From an uncultured Planctomycetaceae bacterium (GTDB taxonomy: Bacteria; Planctomycetota; Planctomycetia; Pirellulales; UBA1268): 9,083 nucleotides of DNA. Positions 1-7,220 of this stretch are shown here, one piece after another (position 1 is the stretch's first letter; each line of letters begins with the position of its first letter). Location: contig CAISKG010000067.1 in assembly GCA_903885855.1 (NCBI GenBank), positions 1 through 9,083 on the forward strand, given 5' to 3'. A program made the position numbers and the translations under genes. The notes under the pieces were generated by a model. It saw only the letters and a program-made list of their open reading frames with translations. It made no database searches and was not told where the DNA came from.

Positions 1-1
1 C

Positions 2-637
2 ACCTCGCAGAACCAGGTCCGCTTCCGCAACACGCCCGAGATCCGCAAGCAGCAGCCGGCCGGCGTCTTCGGGCCGGTGGGGCCGCCGAGCCCGAGCAAC
101 TACATCAGCGGCCAGCCGGGCCCCTTCGCGCCGATCTTCGTCGACACGGGCTTCATCCCGGCGCGCGACTTCCAGCTCTTCGACCCCGAGTTCGCCCTCA
201 TCCTCGGGCCGCTGTCCCTGCAGGCGGAGTACGCCTTCGCCATGGTCGATCAGATCGGCGGGCCGCCGCTGTTCTTCAACGGCTCCATGGCGCAGTTGAG
301 CTACTTCCTCACCGGCGAGCACCGCCCCTATGACCGCAAGCGCGGCCACCACCGCCGGCTCGAGCCCTTCGAGAACTTCTTCCGCGTCCGCACCGACGCC
401 CGCGGGATCCGCACCGGGCTCGGCGCCTGGGAGGTGGCCGCCCGATTCTCGAACATCGTCCTCAACGACGAGAACATCCAGGGCAACAACCTCACCGACT
501 TCACCATCGGCCTGAACTGGTATCTCAACCCGTACGCGCGGTGGAAATTCAACTACATCCGCGCCTTCCTCGAGGACACCCGGCGGGGCAACAGCCTCAC
601 CGACGCCTACGGCATGCGCGTCGACTTCGATTTCTGA
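2..637 (+). CDS. Phosphate-selective porin O/P-like outer-membrane protein, C-terminal part (5' end outside window)
   Basis: The frame is open from the first bases, so only the last ~211 residues are present; the GTG at 77 is internal, not a start. The protein is predicted to be an outer-membrane beta-barrel channel for anions such as phosphate. The sequence has alternating aromatic/hydrophobic strands, and planctomycete OprO/OprP-like motifs in order: 'FVDTGFIPA', 'GPLSLQAEY', 'SYFLTGEHRPYDR', 'GAWEVAARFSNI', 'GLNWYLNPYARWKFNY'. It ends in phenylalanine (VDFDF), the usual barrel-assembly signature of outer-membrane proteins. The family match (PF07396-type) is by motif recall; substrate specificity cannot be read from this fragment. 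The next gene is 182 bp downstream on the same strand, so co-transcription is possible but not shown. Confidence 0.85.
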   Translation, partial: TSQNQVRFRNTPEIRKQQPAGVFGPVGPPSPSNYISGQPGPFAPIFVDTGFIPARDFQLFDPEFALILGPLSLQAEYAFAMVDQIGGPPLFFNGSMAQLSYFLTGEHRPYDRKRGHHRRLEPFENFFRVRTDARGIRTGLGAWEVAARFSNIVLNDENIQGNNLTDFTIGLNWYLNPYARWKFNYIRAFLEDTRRGNSLTDAYGMRVDFDF

Positions 638-713
638 CACCACTCGGCCGCCGATCGGCACGCGCGGGCATTCCGACGCGGCATCGATGCCATCCGCCCG
701 CGGTCGTCCGCCC

Positions 714-731
714 CAGGCCGTCGCCGGCCTG
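714..731 (+). terminator. GC hairpin between porin and cytochrome genes, possible terminator
   Basis: CAGGCCG (714-720) and CGGCCTG (725-731) form a perfect 7-bp stem with a 4-nt loop, 76 nt after the porin stop codon. No T-run follows, so it is not a textbook intrinsic terminator. In DNA this GC-rich such stems also arise by chance. It could end the porin transcript or be a leader structure of the next gene. Confidence 0.3.
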
Positions 732-810
732 CCGTCCGCGTGGGTATCATGGGGCCCTTTCGACGCCGCCGGCGAGCCCCCCGGCGTCCGACCGATGCCC
801 CCGCACGCGC

Positions 811-817
811 GGTGATC
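811..817 (+). promoter_or_regulatory. Ribosome binding site that fixes the start at 820
   Basis: GGTGATC at 811-817 is complementary to seven consecutive bases near the conserved 16S rRNA 3' end (GATCACC). It lies just upstream of the ATG at 820. The open frame runs further upstream into the porin gene, but the stretch before 820 is low-complexity Pro/Arg sequence with no family similarity. This site plus the signal peptide that follows selects ATG 820. Confidence 0.55.
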
Positions 818-819
818 GC

Positions 820-3177
820 ATGCGCCCCGGTCCGCTCGCTCTCCTCGCGCCGCTCGCCCTCGCCGCGGCCCTCCCGGCCCGCGTGCCGGCGGCCGACGCC
901 GACGCGCTCGAGCACTTCGAGCGGGCGATCCGGCCGCTCCTGGTGGAACGCTGCCTGGAGTGCCACGCCGGCCCCGACGCCGAGGCGGGGCTGCGCCTCG
1001 ACTCGCGCGAGGGGCTCCTCGCCGGCGGGGCCTCGGGGCCGGCGGTGGTGCCGGGCGACGCCGGAGCCAGCGCGATCGTGCGGGCGGTGCGCTACCTCGA
1101 CGCCCCGCGCATGCCCCCCGATGGCCGGCTCCCTGACGGCGCGATCCGGGCGCTCGAGGCGTGGGTGGCGTCCGGCGCGCCGATGCCGCCGGGCTCGCTC
1201 TCGGGCGCCCCCGCCCCCGCGGCCACCCCGGCCGCGTGGGAGCCCTCGGCCGCCCAGCGGGCATGGTGGGCCTTCCAGCCGCTGGGGGAGCCGGCGCCGC
1301 CGGCGGTGGCCGGCGACTGGCCGCGCGACGACCTCGATCGATTCGTCCTCGCGGCCCTGCGGGCCCGCGGCCTCGAGCCGGCGCCGGAGGCGGAGCGGGG
1401 CACGTGGCTGCGCCGTGTGACCTTCGACCTCACCGGCCTGCCGCCGGAGCCCGGGGAGATCGACGCCTTCCTGGCCGACCGGGATCCCGGGGCCCACGAG
1501 CGCGTCGTGGATCGGCTCCTCGCCTCGCCGGCCCACGGTGAGCGCTTCGCGCGCCACTGGCTCGACGTCGTCCGCTACGCCGACTACCACGCCGGCGATC
1601 CCGGCGGCCGCAACCCCGTCTGCGAGCCGATGGAGGCCTGGCGCTACCGCGACTGGGTGGTGGACGCCCTCAACCGCGATCTCCCCTTCGACACCTTCGT
1701 CGAGATGCAGGTGTGCGGCGACCTCCTGCCGGCCCCCGACGGCGGCGACGTCCATGCCGACGGCCTCGTGGCCACGACCTTCCTCGTCAACGGCGCCTGG
1801 GACCGCGGCGACGCCGACAAGGAGAAGATGGTCTCCGACATGGTCGACGACCAGATCGACACCGTCGGCAAGGCCTTCCTGGGGATGACGCTCGGCTGCG
1901 CCCGCTGCCACGACCACAAATTCGATCCCGTCTCGCAGGCCGACTACTACGCCCTGGCCGGCATCTTCTACAGCACGCGGATGCTCGAGGAACTGGGCAC
2001 GAAAGGGGGCGAGATCACGCTCCAGCGCCGCCTGCTGGTGCCCGCGGCCGTCGCCGCCGCCCGGCAGCGGGGCCTGGCGCTGAGCGCCCAGCTCGACGCC
2101 ACGCTTGCCTCCCTCGACCGGGGCGCGGCCCCCGCCGACGATCCCGAACGGCTCGCGATCCTCGCCGAGCGGGCGCGCGTGGCGGCCGCGACGCCGCCGG
2201 AGCCGGCACGGGCCCTGGCGGTGAGCGAGGGGGGGGTGCCGGGCGGACTGTTCCCCGGCATCCAGGACGTGCCGATCCACGTGCGCGGCAGCTACGCCAG
2301 GCTCGGGGAGGTGGTGCCGCGGCGCATGCCGGCGTTCTTCGCCGGACCGGGCGCGCCGCGCGTCGAGTCGGGCAGTGGCCGCCGCGAACTGGCGCGGTTC
2401 CTCGTCGACCCCGCCAATCCCCTCACCGACCGGGTGATCGTGAACCGGGTCTGGCAGTGGCACTTCGGCCGCGGCCTCGTCGCCACCGCCGGCAACGTCG
2501 GCCTCAACTCCGAGCCCCCCTCCCACCCCGAGCTCCTCGACTTCCTCGCCCGCGCCTTCCGCGCGGGGGGCCGGTCGCTCAAGGGCCTCCACCGCCGGAT
2601 CGTCCTCTCGGCCACCTACCGGCAGTCGGCGGCGGCGAGCGCCGCCGCGGTCGAGGCCGATCCGGAGAACGTCCTCCTCGGCCGCTTCCGCGCCCGGCGC
2701 CTCGAGGCCGAGGCGATCCGCGACGCGATGCTCGCCGCCGCGGGCACGCTCGATCGCACGCGCGGCGGGCCGGCCACGCACGACGTCGCCCTCCCACGGC
2801 GCAGCCTCTACCTGCAGACCGCGCGTTGGGACCGCTCCGGCTTCGCCACGCTCTTCGACGCCGCCAACCCCGACGCCTCGGTGGAGCGGCGCGACACGAG
2901 CACCGTCGCCCCGCAGAGCTTGTGGCTCATGAACAATCCCTTCGTCCTCGGGCTGGCCCGCGACCTGGCGGCACGGCTGGCCCGCGACGTCCCCGACGGC
3001 CCACCCGACGCCCCCGAGCGGCGCGTGGAGCGGGCCTGGCGGCTCCTCTACGGCCGCGCGCCGCGGTCCGAGGAGACGGCCGCGGCCCTCGAGCTCGTGG
3101 CCGGCGGCGGCCCCGAGGGCTGGCCCGAGCTGGCCCATGTCCTCCTCTGCGCGACGGAGCTCGTCCATGTCGACTGA
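820..3177 (+). CDS. Secreted planctomycete cytochrome c protein, PSCyt1-DUF1549-DUF1553
   Basis: 785 residues. A signal peptide (hydrophobic residues 5-20, likely cleaved near Ala24/25) places it outside the cytoplasmic membrane. PSCyt1 follows: haem-binding CLECH at 45-49, with Met98 in 'RMPPDG' a likely axial ligand. DUF1549 runs from about 167 to 385, with 'RRVTFDLTGLPP' near 200, 'HWLDVVRYADY' and a second CxxCH, CARCH at 360-364 in 'CARCHDHKFDP'. A linker with 'HVRGSYARLGEVVPRRMP' precedes DUF1553 (about 519-775), which has 'NPLTDRVIVNRVWQWHFG' and 'SEPPSHPELLDFLA'. The order is canonical for this planctomycete family. The protein is on the short side and has no carbohydrate-binding insert that I can see. 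Its reaction is not established; a redox role at the cell surface is inferred from the haem motif. It overlaps the DUF1501 gene by 11 bp, indicating co-translation. A G8 run lies at 2229-2236. Confidence 0.93.
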   Translation: MRPGPLALLAPLALAAALPARVPAADADALEHFERAIRPLLVERCLECHAGPDAEAGLRLDSREGLLAGGASGPAVVPGDAGASAIVRAVRYLDAPRMPPDGRLPDGAIRALEAWVASGAPMPPGSLSGAPAPAATPAAWEPSAAQRAWWAFQPLGEPAPPAVAGDWPRDDLDRFVLAALRARGLEPAPEAERGTWLRRVTFDLTGLPPEPGEIDAFLADRDPGAHERVVDRLLASPAHGERFARHWLDVVRYADYHAGDPGGRNPVCEPMEAWRYRDWVVDALNRDLPFDTFVEMQVCGDLLPAPDGGDVHADGLVATTFLVNGAWDRGDADKEKMVSDMVDDQIDTVGKAFLGMTLGCARCHDHKFDPVSQADYYALAGIFYSTRMLEELGTKGGEITLQRRLLVPAAVAAARQRGLALSAQLDATLASLDRGAAPADDPERLAILAERARVAAATPPEPARALAVSEGGVPGGLFPGIQDVPIHVRGSYARLGEVVPRRMPAFFAGPGAPRVESGSGRRELARFLVDPANPLTDRVIVNRVWQWHFGRGLVATAGNVGLNSEPPSHPELLDFLARAFRAGGRSLKGLHRRIVLSATYRQSAAASAAAVEADPENVLLGRFRARRLEAEAIRDAMLAAAGTLDRTRGGPATHDVALPRRSLYLQTARWDRSGFATLFDAANPDASVERRDTSTVAPQSLWLMNNPFVLGLARDLAARLARDVPDGPPDAPERRVERAWRLLYGRAPRSEETAAALELVAGGGPEGWPELAHVLLCATELVHVD
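3156..3159 (+). promoter_or_regulatory. Ribosome binding site of DUF1501 gene, inside upstream gene
   Basis: GGAG lies 7 nt before the ATG at 3167, within the last codons of the cytochrome gene. It favours ATG 3167 over the in-frame ATG at 3137, which would only add a Ser/Arg-rich stretch ahead of the Tat signal. Confidence 0.55.
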
Positions 3178-4561
3178 CGCGCCGCGACCGCTCCCCCGCC
3201 GCGAGGCGCTCGCGCGCGTCGGCGGCGGCTTCGGCCTCCTCGCGCTCGGGGATCTCCTCGCGCGTGGCACGGCGCGGGCGGCGGGGGTGCTCCCGGGCCT
3301 GCCCCACCATCCCCCGCGCGCGAAGCGCGTGATCTTCCTCTACATGCCGGGGGGACCGTCGCACGTCGACCTCCTCGATCCCAAGCCACGGCTGGCCGTG
3401 GACGCCGGCACGCCGCTCCCCTTCGACAAGCCGCGGCTGGAGCGCACGAAGACCGGCAACCTCCTCCCCTCCCCCTGGTCGTTCGCGCGCCACGGCGCGT
3501 CGGGCATCGAGGTGAGCGAGCTCCTCCCCGGCCTCGCCTCGCGGATCGACGACGTGTGCGTGATCCGCTCGATGGTGGCCGACAACATCAACCACACCGG
3601 CGCCGCGTTGCAGCTGTGCACCGGCGAGCAGGCCTTCTCCCGGCCGAGCCTCGGCTCCTGGCTCACCTACGGCCTGGGGAGCGAGAACGACAACCTCCCC
3701 GGCTTCATCGTCGTCTCACCCTCGCCGGTCTTCCAGGGCGCGCAGCTGTGGAGCTCGAGCTTCCTGCCGAGCGTCCACCAGGGCACGCTCGTGCGCGACC
3801 CCGCGGTGCCGATCGCCGACCTCGGCGCCCCCGACGCCGACCGGCGCCGGCAGCGGGCCAAGCTCGACACGCTCGCGCGATTGAACCGCCTCCACGCCGC
3901 CGACCGCCCCGGCGCCGCCGACCTCGAGGCCCGGATCGCCTCCTTCGAGACCGCCTACCGGATGCAGGCCGAGGCGCCGGAGGCGTTCGACCTGGCCGCC
4001 GAGACGGCCGCCACGCACCGCCTCTACGGCACCGACGAGGAGCCGACGCGGCTCTTCGGCAGGCAGTGCCTCCTCGCCCGCCGGCTCGTGGAGCGCGGGG
4101 TGCGCTTCGTGCAGCTCTTCACCGCCCCCTTCAACAACTTCTGGGACCAGCACGGGGGCCTGAAGCGCGACCTCCCCGACCGCTGCCGGGCGGTCGACCG
4201 CCCCATCGCCGGGCTGCTCGCCGACCTCCGGGCCCGCGGCCTCCTCGACGAAACGCTGGTCGTCTGGGGGGGCGAGTTCGGCCGCACGCCCACCGCCGAG
4301 GGCGCCGACGGCCGCGAGCACCATCCCTTCGGGTTCACGATGTGGATGGCCGGCGGCGGCGTGCGCGGCGGCATGGTGCACGGCGCCACCGACGACTTCG
4401 GCTGGCACGCGGTCGAGGACCGCGTCCACATCCACGATCTCCACGCCACGATCCTGTGGCTCCTGGGGATCGACCACGAGCGGCTCACCTTCCGCCACGG
4501 TGGCCGCGACTACCGCCTCACCGACGTTCACGGCACGGTGGTCCGCGGCGTGATCGCCTGA
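3167..4561 (+). CDS. DUF1501 family protein with Tat-type signal
   Basis: 464 residues, full length for the family (PF07394). The N-terminus has a twin-arginine motif (Arg11-Arg12 in 'PRREALARVGGGFG') followed by a hydrophobic stretch to about residue 40, so folded export through Tat is predicted. The core begins with 'RVIFLYMPGGPSHVDLLDP' (54-72; His66/Asp68 are likely metal ligands by analogy with the alkaline phosphatase/sulfatase fold suggested for DUF1501). Later come 'VVWGGEFGRTP' (W367), His385-His386 in 'GREHHPFGF', 'MWMAGGGVRGG' and 'IHDLHATILWLLGIDHERL'. These are standard DUF1501 signatures. It overlaps the cytochrome gene by 11 bp, a pairing typical of planctomycetes, so both products probably act in one process. 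Enzyme activity is undetermined; hydrolase of sulfate or phosphate esters is only a fold-based guess. Confidence 0.93.
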   Translation: MSTDAPRPLPRREALARVGGGFGLLALGDLLARGTARAAGVLPGLPHHPPRAKRVIFLYMPGGPSHVDLLDPKPRLAVDAGTPLPFDKPRLERTKTGNLLPSPWSFARHGASGIEVSELLPGLASRIDDVCVIRSMVADNINHTGAALQLCTGEQAFSRPSLGSWLTYGLGSENDNLPGFIVVSPSPVFQGAQLWSSSFLPSVHQGTLVRDPAVPIADLGAPDADRRRQRAKLDTLARLNRLHAADRPGAADLEARIASFETAYRMQAEAPEAFDLAAETAATHRLYGTDEEPTRLFGRQCLLARRLVERGVRFVQLFTAPFNNFWDQHGGLKRDLPDRCRAVDRPIAGLLADLRARGLLDETLVVWGGEFGRTPTAEGADGREHHPFGFTMWMAGGGVRGGMVHGATDDFGWHAVEDRVHIHDLHATILWLLGIDHERLTFRHGGRDYRLTDVHGTVVRGVIA

Positions 4562-4569
4562 CGCGGTCG

Positions 4570-4593
4570 CCGGCGCAGGATCGGCGGCGCCGG
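4570..4593. terminator. Possible bidirectional terminator stem between convergent genes
   Basis: CCGGCGC (4570-4576) and GCGCCGG (4587-4593) form a perfect all-GC 7-bp stem with a 10-nt loop. It fills the 33-bp gap between the convergent stops at 4561 and 4595. The position suits a shared terminator, but neither strand has a T-tract, and random GC-rich sequence can give similar stems. Confidence 0.4.
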
Positions 4594-4594
4594 A

Positions 4595-7042
4595 TCAGGG
4601 CAGTTGGATCGTCTCGCCGCCGGCCGGGGTGACCAGGGCCCCGAAGGTGTCGGGGTCGATCGAGGGATCGACCGTCCGCACGCTGCCGTCGAACATCCCC
4701 ATGAGGAACAGGCCGCCCGGGCGGCGCGGGTTGCCCACGCCGTCGAGCGGCTTGTCGGCGTCGAAGTCGAGGTCCTCTGGCTTGGTCCAGGGCACCGCCC
4801 GGTCGGGGAGCATCTCCGCCACGGCGATCGTGTTGCTCGTGCCGTCGGTGATCCCGCGGAGCGTCGGGCCCTTGCCCGGTTCCGCGAACGGCGTCCCCTC
4901 GCCCGCGAAGACCTGGAAGGTCGTCAGCCCCGCCGCGGTGGCCGCCGGATCGGCGCCCGGGTCGGCGTAGACCTTCGGCATGCGGGCCACGAGCGCGAGG
5001 TTGTGCTCGCTGTCCCACGGCTCGTCGAGGTGGAACTGCCGGTAGAGCGCCTCCTCGCCGAGGTAGGGGAGGATCTGCACCCGCCAACTCAGGAGCGCCT
5101 TGCCGTCGTCGTCGCAGATCGCCTGCGACGGCATCCGATTGTTCTCCGCCTCGTAGTTGTGCATCGCGAGCAGGATCTGCCTGACGTTGTTCGTGGCCTC
5201 GGTGCGGCGTGCGGCCTCGCGCGCCGCCTGCACCGCCGGGAGGAGGAGGCCGACGAGCACGCCGGTCGATGCGGGCGACACCCCGCCGGCCCCCACGGCG
5301 GCCAGCGGGCCCACGGGGAGCGTGGTGGTGCCGCGGAGGCGGATGCCGTCCTCCTCGTGGCGCATCACGGTGACGGCCGGGGCGAGGAACGGGGAAGCCG
5401 CCGAGAGCGGGGGGAGCTCCGGCGGGCGGACCGTGATCCCGCTCTGCGCCGCCGCGCCCCCGGCCATCGGGGCGAGGAATTCATAGAGCGTGCAGAGCGT
5501 GCGGAAGGCGGCACGCGTGTCGAGGACGCCGACGTAGTCGGCCGGCGCCTCCCCCACGTCGCGGCGCACCTCGGCGACGGAGTCCATGCCGAGCCCGCCG
5601 TGGCCGTCGACGAGCGCCTTGGTCAGCTGCGGCGAGAGCGAGAGCACAAGCCGGTCGTCGAGGAGGCACCAGGCGGGCGTGATCGGCAGCGCCATCCCGG
5701 CGCCGGCGAAGGAGAGGGAGTGGATCGTCCGGCCCCGGTAGGTCGAGCGCGCGAGCGTGGGCTTCATGTCGGCGCCGGCTCCGGCCCGCTCGACCAAGGC
5801 CAGGAGCTTCTCGTGGGCCGCCGCGAAGGTGTCGTGGTCGCGCACGCCGGCCACCACCGCCATCCCGGGCATGAGGCCGCCGCCCGCGGGCAGATCGTAC
5901 ATCGTCCAGTCGGGTCCGAGGGCCCCGAGGAGATCGTCTTCGAGATCGATTCCGACGACCGCCCGGACCTGTGCCAGCGTCCCCCGCAGCGGCGCCGCCC
6001 CCTGCGGCCCGGCGGCCTCGAGGATCCGCATCGCGGTGGCGAGCCACTGCTTGCCGTCGAGCGTCCAGGACTGCACGCGCACGGCGTCGGCCGGCACGCG
6101 GGCGAGGTGCCGCGCCTCGATGCCGCTTTCCGGAGGGGCGAAGATTCCGCGCGGCGCCCCCTCGAAGCCGAGGCGCACCTCGGCGGCGAAGGCGTCGTCG
6201 CTGAGGCCGGAGACCGCGTCGAGGGAGCGCAGGCCGTCGATGCCGGTCGCCGTGAACATCGCGCGGGTGCCCCGGGCGTCGGGCATCGTGGCGGCGAGCA
6301 GCTCGAGGAGCGCCCCGGCATCGACGTGGAGGAGCGTCGAGCGCCGGGCCACGGGCAGCCGGCGTTCGAGATCGGCCTTCCACTCCGGGGTCTCGCGCCC
6401 CTCGTCGCCGATTCGCTCCAGCAGCGACTCGAGCACGCCCTCCCCCACGGTCACCAACAGCGAGCCGTCGGTGAAGCCCCAGGAGAGCGGGCCGAAGGGG
6501 GTCTCGAGCCGCTGGCCGCGCGAGGCCCCGAGCGGCACCTGGCGGGCGAGGCCGGGGGGCAGCGGGCCGAGCAGACCGGCGAGCGCCCGGCGGATCGCCT
6601 CCTCGCCGTCACCGGTGCGCAGCACGAACGTCGCGGCGACAGCCGGCGGAGCGCCGGGAGCGCGGGGCGGCGCGAAGCGCTCCACCGAGAGCGCCATCGG
6701 CCGAGTGAGCGCCGCCTCGAGGAGGATGAGCGCCGCGTCCTCGGCCTCCGGCGGCAGCGGCAGCGACTGCCTCGCGACCGACACGATCTCGCGCGCGGCG
6801 GCGGCGAGGAAGGCGCGGATCTCGTCGTCGGCGAGCATCCGCTCCATGGGGTGCGATGCGGCGGCATCGGGGGCCGCCAGGCCCGCCGCCTCGAGGTGGA
6901 GCAGGCAGGCGTCGGGCGTGACGCGGGCGATGACCGCGTCGGGGGGGAGTGGAGGCACCGAAAGCGGCAGGCCGAGGAGGCCGCCCCCGGAGAAGAACGC
7001 CGCGAGCAGGGCGACGAGTTCCGTGAGTCCGATGCCGATCAT
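4595..7042 (-). CDS. Membrane-anchored protein: tandem DUF3352-like modules fused to C-terminal DUF1559
   Basis: 815 residues. The start at 7042 is set by a strong GGAGG 7 nt upstream. A short hydrophobic N-terminus (about residues 5-32) looks like a membrane anchor or uncleaved signal. The C-terminal ~220 residues are a DUF1559 (PF07596) domain: 'VGLLLPAVQAAREAARR' (597-613), 'TNNVRQILLAMHNYE', 'LSWRVQILPYLGEEALYRQF', 'GTSNTIAVAEM' and a final 'FDGSVRTV' (DGS at 785-787), a divergent form of the H-X9-DG tail. In usual DUF1559 proteins this segment directly follows an N-terminal pseudopilin leader; here it is internal and has no prepilin cleavage site. The first ~590 residues appear to hold two related modules (about 137-248 and 393-516) resembling DUF3352-type repeats; that naming is tentative. 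Function is unknown; an envelope or surface role is inferred. It ends 33 bp from the convergent DUF1501 gene. Confidence 0.88.
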   Translation of the reverse strand: MIGIGLTELVALLAAFFSGGGLLGLPLSVPPLPPDAVIARVTPDACLLHLEAAGLAAPDAAASHPMERMLADDEIRAFLAAAAREIVSVARQSLPLPPEAEDAALILLEAALTRPMALSVERFAPPRAPGAPPAVAATFVLRTGDGEEAIRRALAGLLGPLPPGLARQVPLGASRGQRLETPFGPLSWGFTDGSLLVTVGEGVLESLLERIGDEGRETPEWKADLERRLPVARRSTLLHVDAGALLELLAATMPDARGTRAMFTATGIDGLRSLDAVSGLSDDAFAAEVRLGFEGAPRGIFAPPESGIEARHLARVPADAVRVQSWTLDGKQWLATAMRILEAAGPQGAAPLRGTLAQVRAVVGIDLEDDLLGALGPDWTMYDLPAGGGLMPGMAVVAGVRDHDTFAAAHEKLLALVERAGAGADMKPTLARSTYRGRTIHSLSFAGAGMALPITPAWCLLDDRLVLSLSPQLTKALVDGHGGLGMDSVAEVRRDVGEAPADYVGVLDTRAAFRTLCTLYEFLAPMAGGAAAQSGITVRPPELPPLSAASPFLAPAVTVMRHEEDGIRLRGTTTLPVGPLAAVGAGGVSPASTGVLVGLLLPAVQAAREAARRTEATNNVRQILLAMHNYEAENNRMPSQAICDDDGKALLSWRVQILPYLGEEALYRQFHLDEPWDSEHNLALVARMPKVYADPGADPAATAAGLTTFQVFAGEGTPFAEPGKGPTLRGITDGTSNTIAVAEMLPDRAVPWTKPEDLDFDADKPLDGVGNPRRPGGLFLMGMFDGSVRTVDPSIDPDTFGALVTPAGGETIQLP

Positions 7043-7049
7043 GTCATGA

Positions 7050-7054
7050 CCTCC
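7050..7054 (-). promoter_or_regulatory. Strong Shine-Dalgarno of the DUF1559 gene
   Basis: On the minus strand GGAGG is followed by 7 nt and ATG (7042). The frame stays open to 7171, but the extra 43 residues are Pro/Arg-rich and carry no leader, so this site selects the shorter product. A second ATG at 7047 is out of frame. Confidence 0.75.
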
Positions 7055-7190
7055 GCGTGGGTGAACCGTGGGCGCGACCCGCTCCGCCGGGAAACATCGT
7101 ACGCGAGCGCGAGCATCCCGGAAGCGCGGCCCGGCAGGCGGGCCCGCGGTGACGCCGGCAGGCGGCGGCACGCAGCGGCCGGGATCCGGG

Positions 7191-7220
7191 CGCGTCAGGG
7201 CGCGTCGGGGCGCGTCAGGG
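7191..7220. repeat. Three 10-bp tandem repeats at the 3' end of the ceramidase-like gene
   Basis: CGCGTCAGGG, CGCGTCGGGG and CGCGTCAGGG lie head to tail, differing at one base in the middle copy. The third copy contains the minus-strand stop TGA (7215-7217) of the ceramidase-like gene, and the first contains another TCA. The array is probably a slippage product. Any regulatory role is unproven. Confidence 0.7.

Noticed and set aside
680..691. Palindrome GGCATCGATGCC between porin and cytochrome genes
   Set aside because: It is a perfect 12-bp palindrome but has no partner site or promoter element next to it; another palindrome, GCCGATCGGC, lies at 650-659. Both are probably chance in GC-rich DNA.
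745..750. TATCAT, a possible -10 for the cytochrome gene
   Set aside because: No -35-like hexamer lies at a suitable distance, and it is only a 5/6 match, so it is not called as a promoter.
541..819. N-terminal extension of the cytochrome gene into the porin gene
   Set aside because: The added sequence is Pro/Arg/His-rich, overlaps a real coding region in another frame and would bury the signal peptide that begins at 820.
607..3270. 887-codon open frame on the minus strand opposite the cytochrome gene
   Set aside because: It is low-complexity Arg/Gly/Ala/Val-rich with no recognisable domain and lies antisense to a clear PSCyt1-DUF1549-DUF1553 gene. Long antisense frames are expected in DNA this GC-rich.
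7128..7144. Hairpin GGCCCG/CGGGCC downstream of the ceramidase-like stop
   Set aside because: A 6-bp GC stem without a T-run is common by chance at this base composition; it is too weak to call a terminator.
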